NCBI GenBank assembly: GCA_048465415.1
Contig: DBFWLO010000019.1
Coordinates: 248,001 to 312,000, forward strand
Direction: 5' to 3'
Origin: Scatosoma sp048465415
GTDB lineage: Bacteria; Bacillota; Clostridia; Christensenellales; Borkfalkiaceae
Length of the DNA stretch: 64,000 bases
In this document: positions 1 through 7,795 of the stretch, piece by piece
Position numbering within the stretch: position 1 is the first letter of the stretch
How the letters are laid out: each line of letters begins with the position of its first letter
The notes under the pieces: generated by a model
Databases searched by the model: none
What the model was told of the DNA's origin: nothing
Seen by the model: the letters and a program-made list of their open reading frames with translations, nothing else
Translations under genes and position numbers: made by a program

Positions 1-133
1 GGTCTACAATTTTATGTTGCTCCCTGCAAAATCCGCATTCCGTTTTCTCGTAATGCCGCAATCCTTTCGTATAGTACCTGTCAAAATTCCCGCACCGACG
101 ACACTCTTTCTTCTTTTGTTCCTGATTTTCCAT
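1..133 (-). CDS. Small Cys-rich protein, C-terminus cut by window edge
   Basis: The reading frame from ATG at 133 stays open to the window edge, giving at least 44 residues; the stop lies outside. The protein begins MENQEQKKKE and carries a CxxC pair (ECRRCGNF), the block RYYTKG and a second CxxC pair (ECGFC). This is the layout of a small zinc-binding knuckle. I do not recognise a named family. It is divergent from the double-HTH gene at 263, and the space between them holds three copies of a 12-bp motif, so it is probably that regulator's target. A decayed relative with the same CGNFxRYYxKG block lies at 720-819. Confidence rests on the paired cysteines and the conserved relic. Function is unknown. 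Confidence 0.6.
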   Translation of the reverse strand, partial: MENQEQKKKECRRCGNFDRYYTKGLRHYEKTECGFCREQHKIVD

Positions 134-163
134 TGCTTATAATCTCCAAAATAATTTTTAGAC

Positions 164-244
164 ACGTAGGAATGTGCCTTTATTATATTATATACGTAGG
201 AATGTGCAAATGTCAAGCATTTTAGGGCACATTCCTACTATAAT
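164..244. promoter_or_regulatory. Divergent promoter region with three operator-like repeats
   Basis: GTAGGAATGTGC occurs at 166-177 and 196-207 and inverted at 227-238, so successive copies begin 30 and 31 bp apart, about three helical turns. The middle copy lies in the spacer of a leftward promoter (TTGACA complement at 211-216, TATATA complement at 189-194). The inverted copy lies directly upstream of, and touches, a rightward TATAAT at 239-244 that serves the double-HTH gene. This arrangement fits cooperative, autoregulatory repression of both genes. Confidence 0.7.
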
Positions 245-262
245 AATTTCAAGGAGATGATC

Positions 263-700
263 ATGGAGACGGAATTAAAGATCGGTACAAGAATCACCGA
301 ATTATTAACAGAGAAAAATATTTCCAACAAAACTTTTGCCCAAGCGATAGGAGTAAACGTAAGTACAGTGGGGAGATGGAAACGTAACGCAAAATATATG
401 CGCCTTTCCCAAATATTGAAAGTCGCAAATTATTTTCATTGTTCTCTTGATTTTCTTGTAGGACGTTCCGAAACCGTCATAGATTTTCAACCGAAAGAAT
501 GTCCGCCGTTTTATGAACATTTGAGAGTACTCATAGAGAAAAAAGGAATTTCGCGGAATAGAATCAATCAGGAAACACGCATCAAATCTTCCCATTTTGT
601 CGACTGGAAAAACGGCGCCGATCCCCATATCTTTTCTTTAATTGAGCTTGCCGACTATCTAGAAATAACGCTCGATGTTTTAATTGGCAGAGATCGCTAA
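263..700 (+). CDS. Double XRE-family HTH regulator
   Basis: The protein is 145 residues and contains two tandem Cro/C1-type helix-turn-helix domains (roughly 5-65 and 80-143), each ending in the typical LDFLVGR or LDVLIGR tail of XRE repressors. I chose ATG 263 rather than ATG 257 because the AAGGAG Shine-Dalgarno at 251-256 abuts 257 but is 6 nt from 263. A tandem-HTH monomer could bind two half-sites by itself, which suits the three repeated motifs in its own promoter region. It probably represses itself and the divergent Cys-rich gene. There is no peptidase or sensory domain. The regulatory role is confident; the targets are inferred. Confidence 0.85.
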   Translation: METELKIGTRITELLTEKNISNKTFAQAIGVNVSTVGRWKRNAKYMRLSQILKVANYFHCSLDFLVGRSETVIDFQPKECPPFYEHLRVLIEKKGISRNRINQETRIKSSHFVDWKNGADPHIFSLIELADYLEITLDVLIGRDR

Positions 701-719
701 TTTTGTTGTATGATTTACT

Positions 720-819
720 TTAAATGTCGGCAGCATCGGTATCTCCTTTCCCTGCTCCTTTGATATAATACCTCTTAAAATTCCCGCAGCAACACTGTTC
801 TTTGTTCTTTCTCTTCCAT
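720..819 (-). pseudogene. Frameshifted relic of the small Cys-rich protein
   Basis: From ATG 819 the frame reads MEEKEQR and then stops early. In the +1 frame it continues with QCCCGNFKRYYIKG and ends at TAA 720-722. Compared with the gene at 1-133 (MENQEQ..., ECRRCGNFDRYYTKG) this is clearly the same family with a frameshift near the first cysteines and loss of the second CxxC. It therefore looks like a decaying paralogue. The alternative, a chance match, is unlikely given ten or more aligned identities including CGNF and RYY. Confidence 0.6.
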
Positions 820-899
820 GTAAATATTTCTCTTTGAATAAATCATGATGAACTTCTATCACTAACCCAACTAAAATACTTATATAGTTTGATGAATTT

Positions 900-919
900 T
901 TGTAAGTTTTATCTTACAA
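900..919. promoter_or_regulatory. Inverted repeat in front of the XRE gene
   Basis: TTGTAAG (900-906) and CTTACAA (913-919) form a 7-bp inverted repeat separated by 6 bp, ending 7 bp before the ATG at 927. There is no visible Shine-Dalgarno in front of that ATG, so the repeat is more likely a repressor-operator half-site pair than a translational signal. Confidence 0.4.
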
Positions 920-926
920 TTTAAAT

Positions 927-1139
927 ATGGAAAATTTATTTGCAAGTCGATTAAATGAATTTATAAAAGAAACGGGATTGAGCAAAAGCAAGTTTGCAGA
1001 AAAAGCCGGTATTTCCGCAATGAGCGTATCCGATTGGACGGCGGGAAAAATACAGCCGAACGCAGAAAGTATATACCTGATTTGTAAGGCTTTCAACGTA
1101 AGCGCCGATTACTTACTCGGTTTAGAAAATGAGATATAA
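927..1139 (+). CDS. Small XRE-family HTH regulator
   Basis: This 70-residue protein is a single Cro/C1-type HTH domain (about 5-65): LSKSKFAEKAGIS is helix 2 to turn, followed by SVSDWTAGK as the recognition helix and the standard ADYLLG ending. It has no effector domain. The start lacks an obvious ribosome-binding site but is preceded by an inverted repeat, suggesting autoregulation. It is followed by a strong bidirectional terminator. It is one of several stand-alone XRE repressors in the window. Targets are unknown. Confidence 0.8.
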   Translation: MENLFASRLNEFIKETGLSKSKFAEKAGISAMSVSDWTAGKIQPNAESIYLICKAFNVSADYLLGLENEI

Positions 1140-1145
1140 ATTCAT

Positions 1146-1181
1146 AAAAAGCGCCCGCCGGAAGTTCCGGCGGGCGTTATT
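1146..1181. terminator. Bidirectional intrinsic terminator
   Basis: An 11-bp GC stem (1152-1162 with 1166-1176), flanked by AAAAA on the left and a T-rich run on the right, separates the convergent XRE and sugar-kinase genes. Confidence 0.85.
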
Positions 1182-2249
1182 TTATTTTACGGCTTCGCGG
1201 ACGATGGTTCCCAGTTCCGCGAAATTCTTTTCCATTTCTTCCGCAAGCCGGAGCTGGGTGCGACAGCGCACGAGGTTGTGGCCGGGGTATTTGGTCGCGA
1301 AGTAGGTGTCGCCCGAGAGATAGTCGGTGAGAAACCGCATACCGCACTCCACCGTCATCAGATAAGCGCCGTACGGGAGCAGTTCGCACTCTTTCGCGGT
1401 GATGCTGTCTTTGACCGCGCCGCAGTAACCTTCGGCGTACGCCCGGAACAGCCCGACGTCGAAATGCACTTTGTCGAGGTCCTGTTCGTCCTCGGCGGCG
1501 GTAGACGCGCCGAAGCGAATGGAGTCCCCGAAATCGTAGAGCATGGATCCGGGCATGATCGTGTCGAGATCGATGACCGCGCGCGCCTCGTTCGTCTCCG
1601 CGTCCATGAGGATATTGTTGAGTTTGGTGTCGTTGTGCGTCACGCGCAGGGGCAAAGAGCCGTCCGCAAGCCCCTCCACCGCCTTCCCGTAGGTGTCCCT
1701 GCGGGCGAGCAGGAAGTCGATCTCCTTTTGACACTCCTTCGCGCGGCCGAATTTGTCCGCTTTAAGCGCCGCCTGGAAATCGCGGAACCGCTTGGGCGTG
1801 TCGTGGAAATGAGGGATCGTCTCCGTCAAAAGGGAAGCGTCGAACGCGGCGAGATAGTTCTGAAATTCGCCGAACGCCTTGCCCGAATTATAAAACACCT
1901 TTTCGTCCGTCACTTTCTGATAGGTGATCGTGTTTTCGATGAAATCGTAAACGCGGTAACAGTCCTCGCCCTTCAAAAAGGGCGCGCCGGTCCTGGTCGG
2001 CACGACGTTGAGCGTCTCGATGCCGCGCGCTTTCAGATGCTCGGTGACGCCGCAGATGTTCCGCATCAGACTGTCGGGATCGGTGAATACGCGCGTATTC
2101 ATTTTTTGCATGATATATCTTTTTTCCGTCGTCGTGACTAAAAGGGTGAGATTGATATGCCCCTCGCCGTACGGACAGATGTCCGTCACTTCGCCGCGCA
2201 AGGCGAACCTCTCCGCCGCCCCTTTATAAGCCTTCGTATAATCCGTCAT
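1182..2249 (-). CDS. APH-fold sugar kinase, N-acetylhexosamine 1-kinase-like
   Basis: The 355-residue protein has the aminoglycoside-phosphotransferase/choline-kinase fold: catalytic-loop THNDTKLNNIL (HND at 205-207) and the metal-binding ViDLD at 227-229. Among family members the length and motifs resemble NahK, which phosphorylates GlcNAc or GalNAc at C1. It overlaps by 26 bp the upstream nucleotidyltransferase gene, so the two are translationally coupled. Together they would turn a free (amino)sugar into sugar-1-phosphate and then NDP-sugar. I see this pairing in the sequence; the exact sugar is inference. Homoserine or choline kinase activity is a less likely alternative. There is no signal peptide, so it is cytosolic. 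Confidence 0.7.
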   Translation of the reverse strand: MTDYTKAYKGAAERFALRGEVTDICPYGEGHINLTLLVTTTEKRYIMQKMNTRVFTDPDSLMRNICGVTEHLKARGIETLNVVPTRTGAPFLKGEDCYRVYDFIENTITYQKVTDEKVFYNSGKAFGEFQNYLAAFDASLLTETIPHFHDTPKRFRDFQAALKADKFGRAKECQKEIDFLLARRDTYGKAVEGLADGSLPLRVTHNDTKLNNILMDAETNEARAVIDLDTIMPGSMLYDFGDSIRFGASTAAEDEQDLDKVHFDVGLFRAYAEGYCGAVKDSITAKECELLPYGAYLMTVECGMRFLTDYLSGDTYFATKYPGHNLVRCRTQLRLAEEMEKNFAELGTIVREAVK

Positions 2250-3078
2250 TTACGTACCCTCCGATCGCTTCCTTGACCTCCGCGAGGTCCTCGCGGTAGG
2301 TGATGCCGTACCATTTGTCCGCGTTCCTGAACACGCGCACGGACGCCTTTCCCTCGTCGACCGCTTTGGAGATGACGCTGGGAATGAAAAACTCGTCCTT
2401 TTGGAGATTCGCCGTCTTTAAAAAGACTGCGTATTCCTCTTTGAGAATCCCGAAAATGTCCGGCGTAAGCCCCCAGAGATTCATCGACACGGGCGTATCG
2501 CCGGGCAGAACCGCGCGCTTGCCGCCGAGTTCGCAGCTGCCGTCGGGCGCGATTTTCGTGATCTCGGTCACTTTTTTGAGGTATCCGTTCTCCGTCTCGC
2601 AGACGCCGCGGGACACCGTGCCGTTTTTGCTGAGCGTATTTTCGAGCAGGTACGCCGTCATCGCGTACTCCCCGTTTTTCGCGTTCGCCAGGTGCTTTTG
2701 CATATCGAAGAACGCGTTGTGTCCGTAATAGTCGTCGGCGTTGATGATCGCGAACGGCTCCTTGACGGCGTTTGCGCAGCACAGGATCGCGTGCGCCGTA
2801 CCGAACGGTTTCGTCCGGCCCGCGGGGAGGTCTTTCCTATCCTGCAAAACGTATTCGACGTCGATCGTCTTCGCGATGCGGTCGCCGACGAGGCGTTTGA
2901 AATCCTCTTCCATATCCTCGCGCACGATGAACACCGCTTTTTCGAATCCCGCCGCTTTCGCGTCGTACACGGAAAAATCCAGGATTCCTTTCCCGTCCGC
3001 CGTCACGGGCTCCGCCTGTTTCAGGCCGCCGAACCGGCTTCCCATGCCTGCCGCCATTACCACAAGTGTCGTTTTCAT
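2224..3078 (-). CDS. Sugar-1-phosphate nucleotidyltransferase
   Basis: The 284-residue protein opens with VVMAAGMGSRFGGLKQ, the nucleotide-binding signature of the NTP_transferase family, and carries INADDYYG, where the aspartates bind the catalytic metal. GTG at 3090 is possible, but the AGAGGTG Shine-Dalgarno is placed for ATG 3078, so I used the latter. It is the first gene of a two-gene operon with the kinase, divergent from an AraC regulator. It probably makes UDP- or another NDP-(amino)sugar from the kinase product, either for cell-envelope synthesis or for funnelling host-glycan sugars. Substrate is unassigned. Confidence 0.8.
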   Translation of the reverse strand: MKTTLVVMAAGMGSRFGGLKQAEPVTADGKGILDFSVYDAKAAGFEKAVFIVREDMEEDFKRLVGDRIAKTIDVEYVLQDRKDLPAGRTKPFGTAHAILCCANAVKEPFAIINADDYYGHNAFFDMQKHLANAKNGEYAMTAYLLENTLSKNGTVSRGVCETENGYLKKVTEITKIAPDGSCELGGKRAVLPGDTPVSMNLWGLTPDIFGILKEEYAVFLKTANLQKDEFFIPSVISKAVDEGKASVRVFRNADKWYGITYREDLAEVKEAIGGYVNDGLYEGL

Positions 3079-3096
3079 AATTTTTTTCACCTCTTA

Positions 3097-3125
3097 TTGA
3101 CTTTCGACTTTCGATCTGTTATAAT
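3097..3125 (+). promoter_or_regulatory. Promoter of the AraC-family gene
   Basis: TTGACT (3097-3102), 17 bp, TATAAT (3120-3125). On the opposite strand a TATAAT (3124-3129 complement) with only a poor -35 points toward the kinase operon, as expected for an activator-dependent promoter. Confidence 0.65.
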
Positions 3126-3204
3126 TATAGCATATAAAATAACGCATTTCTATACGTTTTTTTATCATATATCTATAAAATCTGATAATTTTCAAAGGAG
3201 CTTT

Positions 3205-4035
3205 ATGGAAGCGAATCTCTATCGGGAATGTCCCGTAAAAAACGCGCTCGGCATTACGTCTCTCTTCACCTTTTCCCACCGCGTCTTTTCGAGCAGTTAT
3301 TCTTTCAAAGGGGAAAGCCACGATTTTGCGGAAGCGGTCTGCGTGACGAGCGGCAAAGTCGGCGTCACGGCCGATAAAAACGTCTACGTCCTTTCCGCGG
3401 GGCAGATGATCCTCCACCGCCCGGGCGAATTTCATACGATCTGGTCGGACTGCGGCACGGAGCCGCAGACGGTGATCTTTTCCTTCCGCGCCGAGACCTT
3501 TCCCGAGCTTGCGCAGAGCGTCTATGAGCTTTCGCCCGAACGGATCGCGGAGATTCTGCGTATCTACCGCGCCGCCGAGCAAGCGTTCGTGCTCGAAAAC
3601 AACAACGTCGAACGGGTGCGGGAGGGCATGGAAGCGCACGCCTCCGCCGTCGTCAAGCGGCTCGAACTCTTTTTGTTGTCCGTGCTTTCGGAGAGCGCCG
3701 CCGTGCGCTCGGAATACGCCGGCAGAAGCGCGGAAAATTACAGCCGGATCCTCTCCGTCATGACAAGCAGACTGGGCGAATCGCTCACCGCCGGCCGCCT
3801 GGCACAGCTGTGCAATATGAGCGTGCCCGCGCTCGAAAAGACGGTGCGCCGCTATTCCGGCCGCGGGGCGATCGCCTGTTACAACGCCCTGCGCATGCAA
3901 AAAGCCGCCGAACTGCTTTCCGGCGGCATGAGCGTCAAGGAAACCGCGCTCTCGCTCGGGTTTTCCAATCAGAACTATTTCAGCGCCGGCTTCAAAAAAT
4001 GGTCGGGGCGCGCCCCCTCGCAACTGAAAAAATAA
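3205..4035 (+). CDS. AraC-family transcriptional regulator
   Basis: The 276-residue protein has an N-terminal cupin-like sensing domain (LSAGQMILHRPGEFHTIW is the typical sugar-binding edge of the AraC jelly roll) and two C-terminal HTH motifs (about 180-275; ETALSLGFSNQNYFSAGFKKW is the second AraC signature helix). ATG 3205 is chosen because AAAGGAG lies 5 bp upstream; the frame is open for another 500 bp upstream, but that stretch only shadows the nucleotidyltransferase. Divergent placement suggests it activates the sugar kinase/nucleotidyltransferase operon in response to a sugar. Confidence 0.88.
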   Translation: MEANLYRECPVKNALGITSLFTFSHRVFSSSYSFKGESHDFAEAVCVTSGKVGVTADKNVYVLSAGQMILHRPGEFHTIWSDCGTEPQTVIFSFRAETFPELAQSVYELSPERIAEILRIYRAAEQAFVLENNNVERVREGMEAHASAVVKRLELFLLSVLSESAAVRSEYAGRSAENYSRILSVMTSRLGESLTAGRLAQLCNMSVPALEKTVRRYSGRGAIACYNALRMQKAAELLSGGMSVKETALSLGFSNQNYFSAGFKKWSGRAPSQLKK

Positions 4036-4074
4036 CCTTCCGGCCGCCCAGCCGCCGCTCGTCTCCCATTCTTT

Positions 4075-5280
4075 TTATTGATTTTCTCCAGCCTCCTCGT
4101 CCCGTTTCCTGTTTTTATCCCGTTTCGCTTCCTCTTTGACGAAGCGATATTCCCGCGCCACCGCTTTGCGCCTGAAAAAGAGGGCTTTGAAAAGCCTTCT
4201 CAGATAATAAACGGGGAGCAGGAAAGGCAGTTTTTGTAGGCGCGGGAACATTTCTTTCATCGTTTTAAAAGAGGGAAACAAGCGCCGGAAGAGGTATTTG
4301 CCCCGTCCCTGTTGTTCGCTCTCTTTCCGCCACATTTTTTCCGCCGTCCCGTACACGCCGTCGGAAAGAATGACCGCGCCCGTTTCGTCGATAACGACGC
4401 CGTCGCCCGCGAACCAATTTTCCACCTGGCGGACGAGTTCCTGCTCGTAGTTTTTCAGCGGCTCGCCCAAAAGTCCGTTTTTCTCCGCCGCGCGTTCCGC
4501 CGCCGCAAGCTCCCGCGCGATCTGTTCCCGGTCGAGTTCGCCTCCGTACGTTTTAGAAAAGAGATAGAAATCCGCCACCGTCCGCACGCCGCTGCCGGCG
4601 CGGGAGAAATGCTTATAGCCGTGAATGAGCAGGAATATGTACTCGTCCTCGCGGGAAAAGCGAAAGACGCAGGGCGAATCGGTCGCCAAAGCGCGCTCCC
4701 AGACGTTTTCGTAATATTCGAGAAAGGGCGAAACGGCGGGCAATAATCCCCGGTGCATTTCCACGTGCGTGACGGGCGCGCGCTCGAACACCTGGTGATT
4801 GCTCCCCGCGCTCTCTTTGCGGTAGGTATATCCCAGCTTTTCCAACTCCGCTTTGACTTCGGCGAAGCGGTCTTTTTCATAGAGAATATCCAGATCCCCC
4901 ATGAGCCGGAGCGCCGATTCGGGATAGAGTTTTTTGAGATTCAGCCCTTTCAACGGCAAAATTTTAAGGCCGTGTTCGGAAAAATCGGCTTGAATCTCTT
5001 CCCAGGCGAACCCCTGCAAAATATCCGCGTGAACGCAGACACGGTAGGCATGTTCCCATTTTTCGAGCAGTTCGCGCGGCGGTTTTTCCCGGCACTTTTC
5101 CACCGCCCGCCAGGTGACGGCGGAAAGGGAATGGCGCTCGGAGAGCCGGAAAATATGTTCCCAAGCCACCCCTTCCGGTTTTTCGGGCGCGGCTTCCCTG
5201 TTCTGCCGCTCCCCGTCGATCCCCCAGCGTACCAGCTTTATAAAATATTCCGCCGCGCGCAAAAATTCTTCTTTTTCCAC
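4075..5280 (-). CDS. NTP_transf_5 (PadeN-like) nucleotidyltransferase-family protein
   Basis: The 401-residue protein matches the uncharacterised nucleotidyltransferase family often found in lasso-peptide and other peptide-maturation clusters. Diagnostic residues are LKG (110-112), YP (119-120), then GDLD (128-131), the two-carboxylate motif of the polymerase-beta fold, and EMHRGL further on. The C-terminal tail is very basic. It is the last gene of the cassette, 23 bp after the ABC transporter. In the paeninodin cluster a relative (PadeN) is proposed to act on the phosphorylated peptide made by the kinase PadeK. Here a PadeK-like kinase is also present, which supports a joint job, but the substrate is unknown. 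Confidence 0.72.
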   Translation of the reverse strand: MEKEEFLRAAEYFIKLVRWGIDGERQNREAAPEKPEGVAWEHIFRLSERHSLSAVTWRAVEKCREKPPRELLEKWEHAYRVCVHADILQGFAWEEIQADFSEHGLKILPLKGLNLKKLYPESALRLMGDLDILYEKDRFAEVKAELEKLGYTYRKESAGSNHQVFERAPVTHVEMHRGLLPAVSPFLEYYENVWERALATDSPCVFRFSREDEYIFLLIHGYKHFSRAGSGVRTVADFYLFSKTYGGELDREQIARELAAAERAAEKNGLLGEPLKNYEQELVRQVENWFAGDGVVIDETGAVILSDGVYGTAEKMWRKESEQQGRGKYLFRRLFPSFKTMKEMFPRLQKLPFLLPVYYLRRLFKALFFRRKAVAREYRFVKEEAKRDKNRKRDEEAGENQ

Positions 5281-5303
5281 TTCTCTGCCCCCTTTATAGA
5301 AAA

Positions 5304-7046
5304 TCAGACGGTCTCGATCCTGCCGTTCTGCACGCGCAGCACCTGATCGGCGATTTCGAGCGCGGCGGGGCGGTGGGTGACGATGAGACAGGTCTTGCCC
5401 GCCTCGCCGCGGATATTTTCGAGCAGCCGTTTTTCCGTTTCCCCGTCGAGGGCGGAAGTCGCCTCGTCGAGCAGCAGAATCGGCCGCTCCGAAAGCAGCG
5501 CCCGCGCCACGGCGAGCCGTTGCAGCTGTCCCTCCGACAGCCCGCCGCCCCGCTCCCGCAGCGGCGTTTCAAGACCTTCCGGCAATTCGAAGACAAACTC
5601 CGCGCAGGCGGTTTTCAAGGCCGCCGAAATCTTTTCGTCCTGCTTTTCCCTCTCCGCTTCCGGCGCGAAAAAGAGCAGATTCTCTTTGATCGAACCGGAA
5701 AACAGGAAATTCCCCTGCGGCACGTAGGCGAATAATCCCCGTTCCCGCGCCGTCAAAGGCCGCGTATACGTTTCTTCTTTCCCGCCGTTTCGCCTCGCGC
5801 AGACGAGAGAAAGACCTCCGCTTTGCGGCGTATACACGCTTAAAAGCAATTTGAAAAGCGTGCTTTTTCCCGAACCCGAACCGCCCGTGATGCAGACGAT
5901 CTCGCCCTTTTCTATTTCCGCGGACGCGCCGGCAAAGAGCCGTTCCCGCCCGTCGTAATCGAAAATGACGTCTTCCGCTTTCAGGCTTTTGAGAGAAGCG
6001 TAAACGTCCGCCGTATCCGCAAGCGTCTCTTGCTCGGCGGGCATCTCGTCGAGCTCGCAAAGTCGTTCTCCGCTTGCCGCCCGCGCGTAACAGACGGGCA
6101 GAACGGCAGAAAACGCCGCGAACGGCTGCTGCAGCTGCCCGAGCAAAAGAATGATCGAGAGGATCGAGCCGTAGTCCGTCGTGCCGCGCATAATCCCCAC
6201 GCCGCACCAGATGACGGCGAAGATGAATCCGACGTTGCTCAGCAGGGAAAATAATCCGCCCATACCGACGCGCAGCTTATTTTGCCTCATTCTTTTGCGG
6301 TAATATCCGTCGAGGATCTCCCGCGATTTTTCCGCCGTACGCTCTTCCGCGCCGTACGCCTTCAAGGTGAGGGAGGAAACGACGCTTTCCTGCATGAACG
6401 AGCGGCTCTTCCCGTCCGCTTCCAATAATTCCTTGTGATAACGCTTCATTCTGCGCCGAAAAAGAGCCGTGAGTCCGCTCACGGCCAGCCCGCCGGCGAC
6501 AAAGATCGCCGTAAAGAGCGGATCGAGCGTCAAAAGCGCGGTGACCGCGCCGACGCACTGTACGATCATACCCGCCGCGGCGGGCAGAATACTGATCGTA
6601 TCCGAGGCGACTTCCGCCACGTCGGAGGTGAGCCGGTTGAGAAGATCGCCGCTGTGATACTTTTCCAGACGCTCGTAATCCCCGCGCAGTACCTTTAAAA
6701 ACAACTTCTGGCGCAGTCCCACGGCAATTTTCGCCCGGCCTTGTTCGGAGAGATAGTTGACCGCCGTCTGCAAGAGAATCCGCGAGAACAGCAAAGCGAC
6801 GAGCAGGGAGGAAAAGAGAACGAGCCGCTTCAAATCCTTGTCCGACGCGCCGTTGACGAGATAACGGGTAAGATACGCGAACGCGAGCGAAAGCAAGGTC
6901 GCCAGAACGGTCAGCGCGGTCAGAAAAAGAACGAACGGCCGAAAGGGACGAAGTTCCCTGCCGAGCCACGCTTTTCCTTTCGCACTCATTTTACCGTCCG
7001 TTTTTTTCATCTTCTCCGCCCCCGTTTTCCGATCGTTAATTTCCAC
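5304..7046 (-). CDS. ABC exporter, fused membrane and ATPase domains
   Basis: The 580-residue half-transporter has about six membrane segments (residues 30-330) followed by a full ATPase domain: Walker A GGSGSGKST (388-396), signature LSEGQ (503-507), Walker B ILLLDEATSALD (about 523-534) and the switch His in IVTHRP (558). There is no N-terminal C39 peptidase domain, so any leader removal would need a separate protease, and one is encoded directly upstream. The start overlaps the 3' end of the S26-type peptidase gene by 11 bp. In context it probably exports the cassette's product. The general exporter assignment is certain; the cargo is not. Confidence 0.88.
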   Translation of the reverse strand: MEINDRKTGAEKMKKTDGKMSAKGKAWLGRELRPFRPFVLFLTALTVLATLLSLAFAYLTRYLVNGASDKDLKRLVLFSSLLVALLFSRILLQTAVNYLSEQGRAKIAVGLRQKLFLKVLRGDYERLEKYHSGDLLNRLTSDVAEVASDTISILPAAAGMIVQCVGAVTALLTLDPLFTAIFVAGGLAVSGLTALFRRRMKRYHKELLEADGKSRSFMQESVVSSLTLKAYGAEERTAEKSREILDGYYRKRMRQNKLRVGMGGLFSLLSNVGFIFAVIWCGVGIMRGTTDYGSILSIILLLGQLQQPFAAFSAVLPVCYARAASGERLCELDEMPAEQETLADTADVYASLKSLKAEDVIFDYDGRERLFAGASAEIEKGEIVCITGGSGSGKSTLFKLLLSVYTPQSGGLSLVCARRNGGKEETYTRPLTARERGLFAYVPQGNFLFSGSIKENLLFFAPEAEREKQDEKISAALKTACAEFVFELPEGLETPLRERGGGLSEGQLQRLAVARALLSERPILLLDEATSALDGETEKRLLENIRGEAGKTCLIVTHRPAALEIADQVLRVQNGRIETV

Positions 7047-7509
7047 GCCGCGCAGAGCCGCCGTCCCGTTGTAGAAGCCTTTTCAAAACCCCTTTGAGCC
7101 GCGCCTTTGCCCGGCCGAACAATCGACGCACGGGATAAAATCTCACCCGCCGCTTCGCATAACGCAGATACTTTTTGTCCGTGCAGAGCACGTGTTTTCC
7201 GCCGCGGAAAAATTCCGTCAACACGCCGAGAATATCCTCTTCCGCCACCCGCTCGTCGGATAAACAGTTGTCGCCGCGAATGAGATAGCCGTTTTCGAGC
7301 ACGGCGATCACGCGGTGTAACACGTAATCGCCGCCGCGCTTGTAAAGAGCCACATCCAGCGGTTGAAGCCGCGCCGAAGGCGGTCGGATCACGACGCTGT
7401 CCCGCCCGGTTTTGAGCATGGGCAGCATACTCACCCCTGCCGTGGGGCCTACGTATATTCCTTCGCGGTTCAGCACCTCTTCGATTTTGAGTTTTTCTTC
7501 CGTCAGCAT
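7036..7509 (-). CDS. Soluble S24/S26-type peptidase (SipW/ER-like), no membrane anchor
   Basis: The 157-residue protein has the S26 signature GVSMLPML, giving catalytic Ser27, and YVLHRVIAV followed by RGDN (79-81). The general-base position is His65, as in SipW and ER-type signal peptidases, rather than the Lys of bacterial LepB. Unlike signal peptidases it has no N-terminal transmembrane helix; the C-terminus is a basic amphipathic segment that could touch the membrane. It lies between the PqqD-like and exporter genes. I infer that it is a cytosolic or membrane-peripheral leader peptidase for the cassette's peptide. Confidence 0.7.
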   Translation of the reverse strand: MLTEEKLKIEEVLNREGIYVGPTAGVSMLPMLKTGRDSVVIRPPSARLQPLDVALYKRGGDYVLHRVIAVLENGYLIRGDNCLSDERVAEEDILGVLTEFFRGGKHVLCTDKKYLRYAKRRVRFYPVRRLFGRAKARLKGVLKRLLQRDGGSARRGN

Positions 7510-7531
7510 TTTTCCGCGTCCCCGAAAAAGC

Positions 7532-7795
7532 TCATTCGGCGAACGCGTTGCCGCGCAGGATCCCCGCGAACTTTTCCACGTCCTTTCTCGCGTCTTCCTC
7601 GCTCACTTCGTACTCTTCCAGGAGCGCGGCCACCGCTTCCTCTTCGCTGTGTTCGCGGAGAAAAAACTCCCAAAGGAAATTCCCCGTCTCGTTGAGCTTG
7701 ATCATGCCGTGAAAGGTCTTGCTCATCGCCCCTACCGGCACCACGATGTTTTCGCCTCCGACCTTGCGCACGACGAACCCTTTTTTGATCTTCAT
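7532..7795 (-). CDS. PqqD-like peptide-recognition protein
   Basis: The 87-residue protein begins MKIKKGFVVRKVGGENIVVP and contains LNETGNFLWEFF, the classic PqqD winged-helix signature, followed by an acidic helical C-terminus. PqqD-type RREs bind the leader of ribosomally made peptides and present them to modifying enzymes. ATG 7795 overlaps the stop of the kinase gene as ATGA, so translation is coupled. A free-standing PqqD next to an HPr-kinase-like enzyme, a peptidase and an exporter is strong context for peptide maturation, although no precursor gene is visible nearby. Confidence 0.8.
   Translation of the reverse strand: MKIKKGFVVRKVGGENIVVPVGAMSKTFHGMIKLNETGNFLWEFFLREHSEEEAVAALLEEYEVSEEDARKDVEKFAGILRGNAFAE

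Noticed and set aside
2692..3204. N-terminal extension of the AraC gene up to 2692
   Set aside because: The extra residues are antisense to the nucleotidyltransferase gene, and a good Shine-Dalgarno exists in front of ATG 3205.
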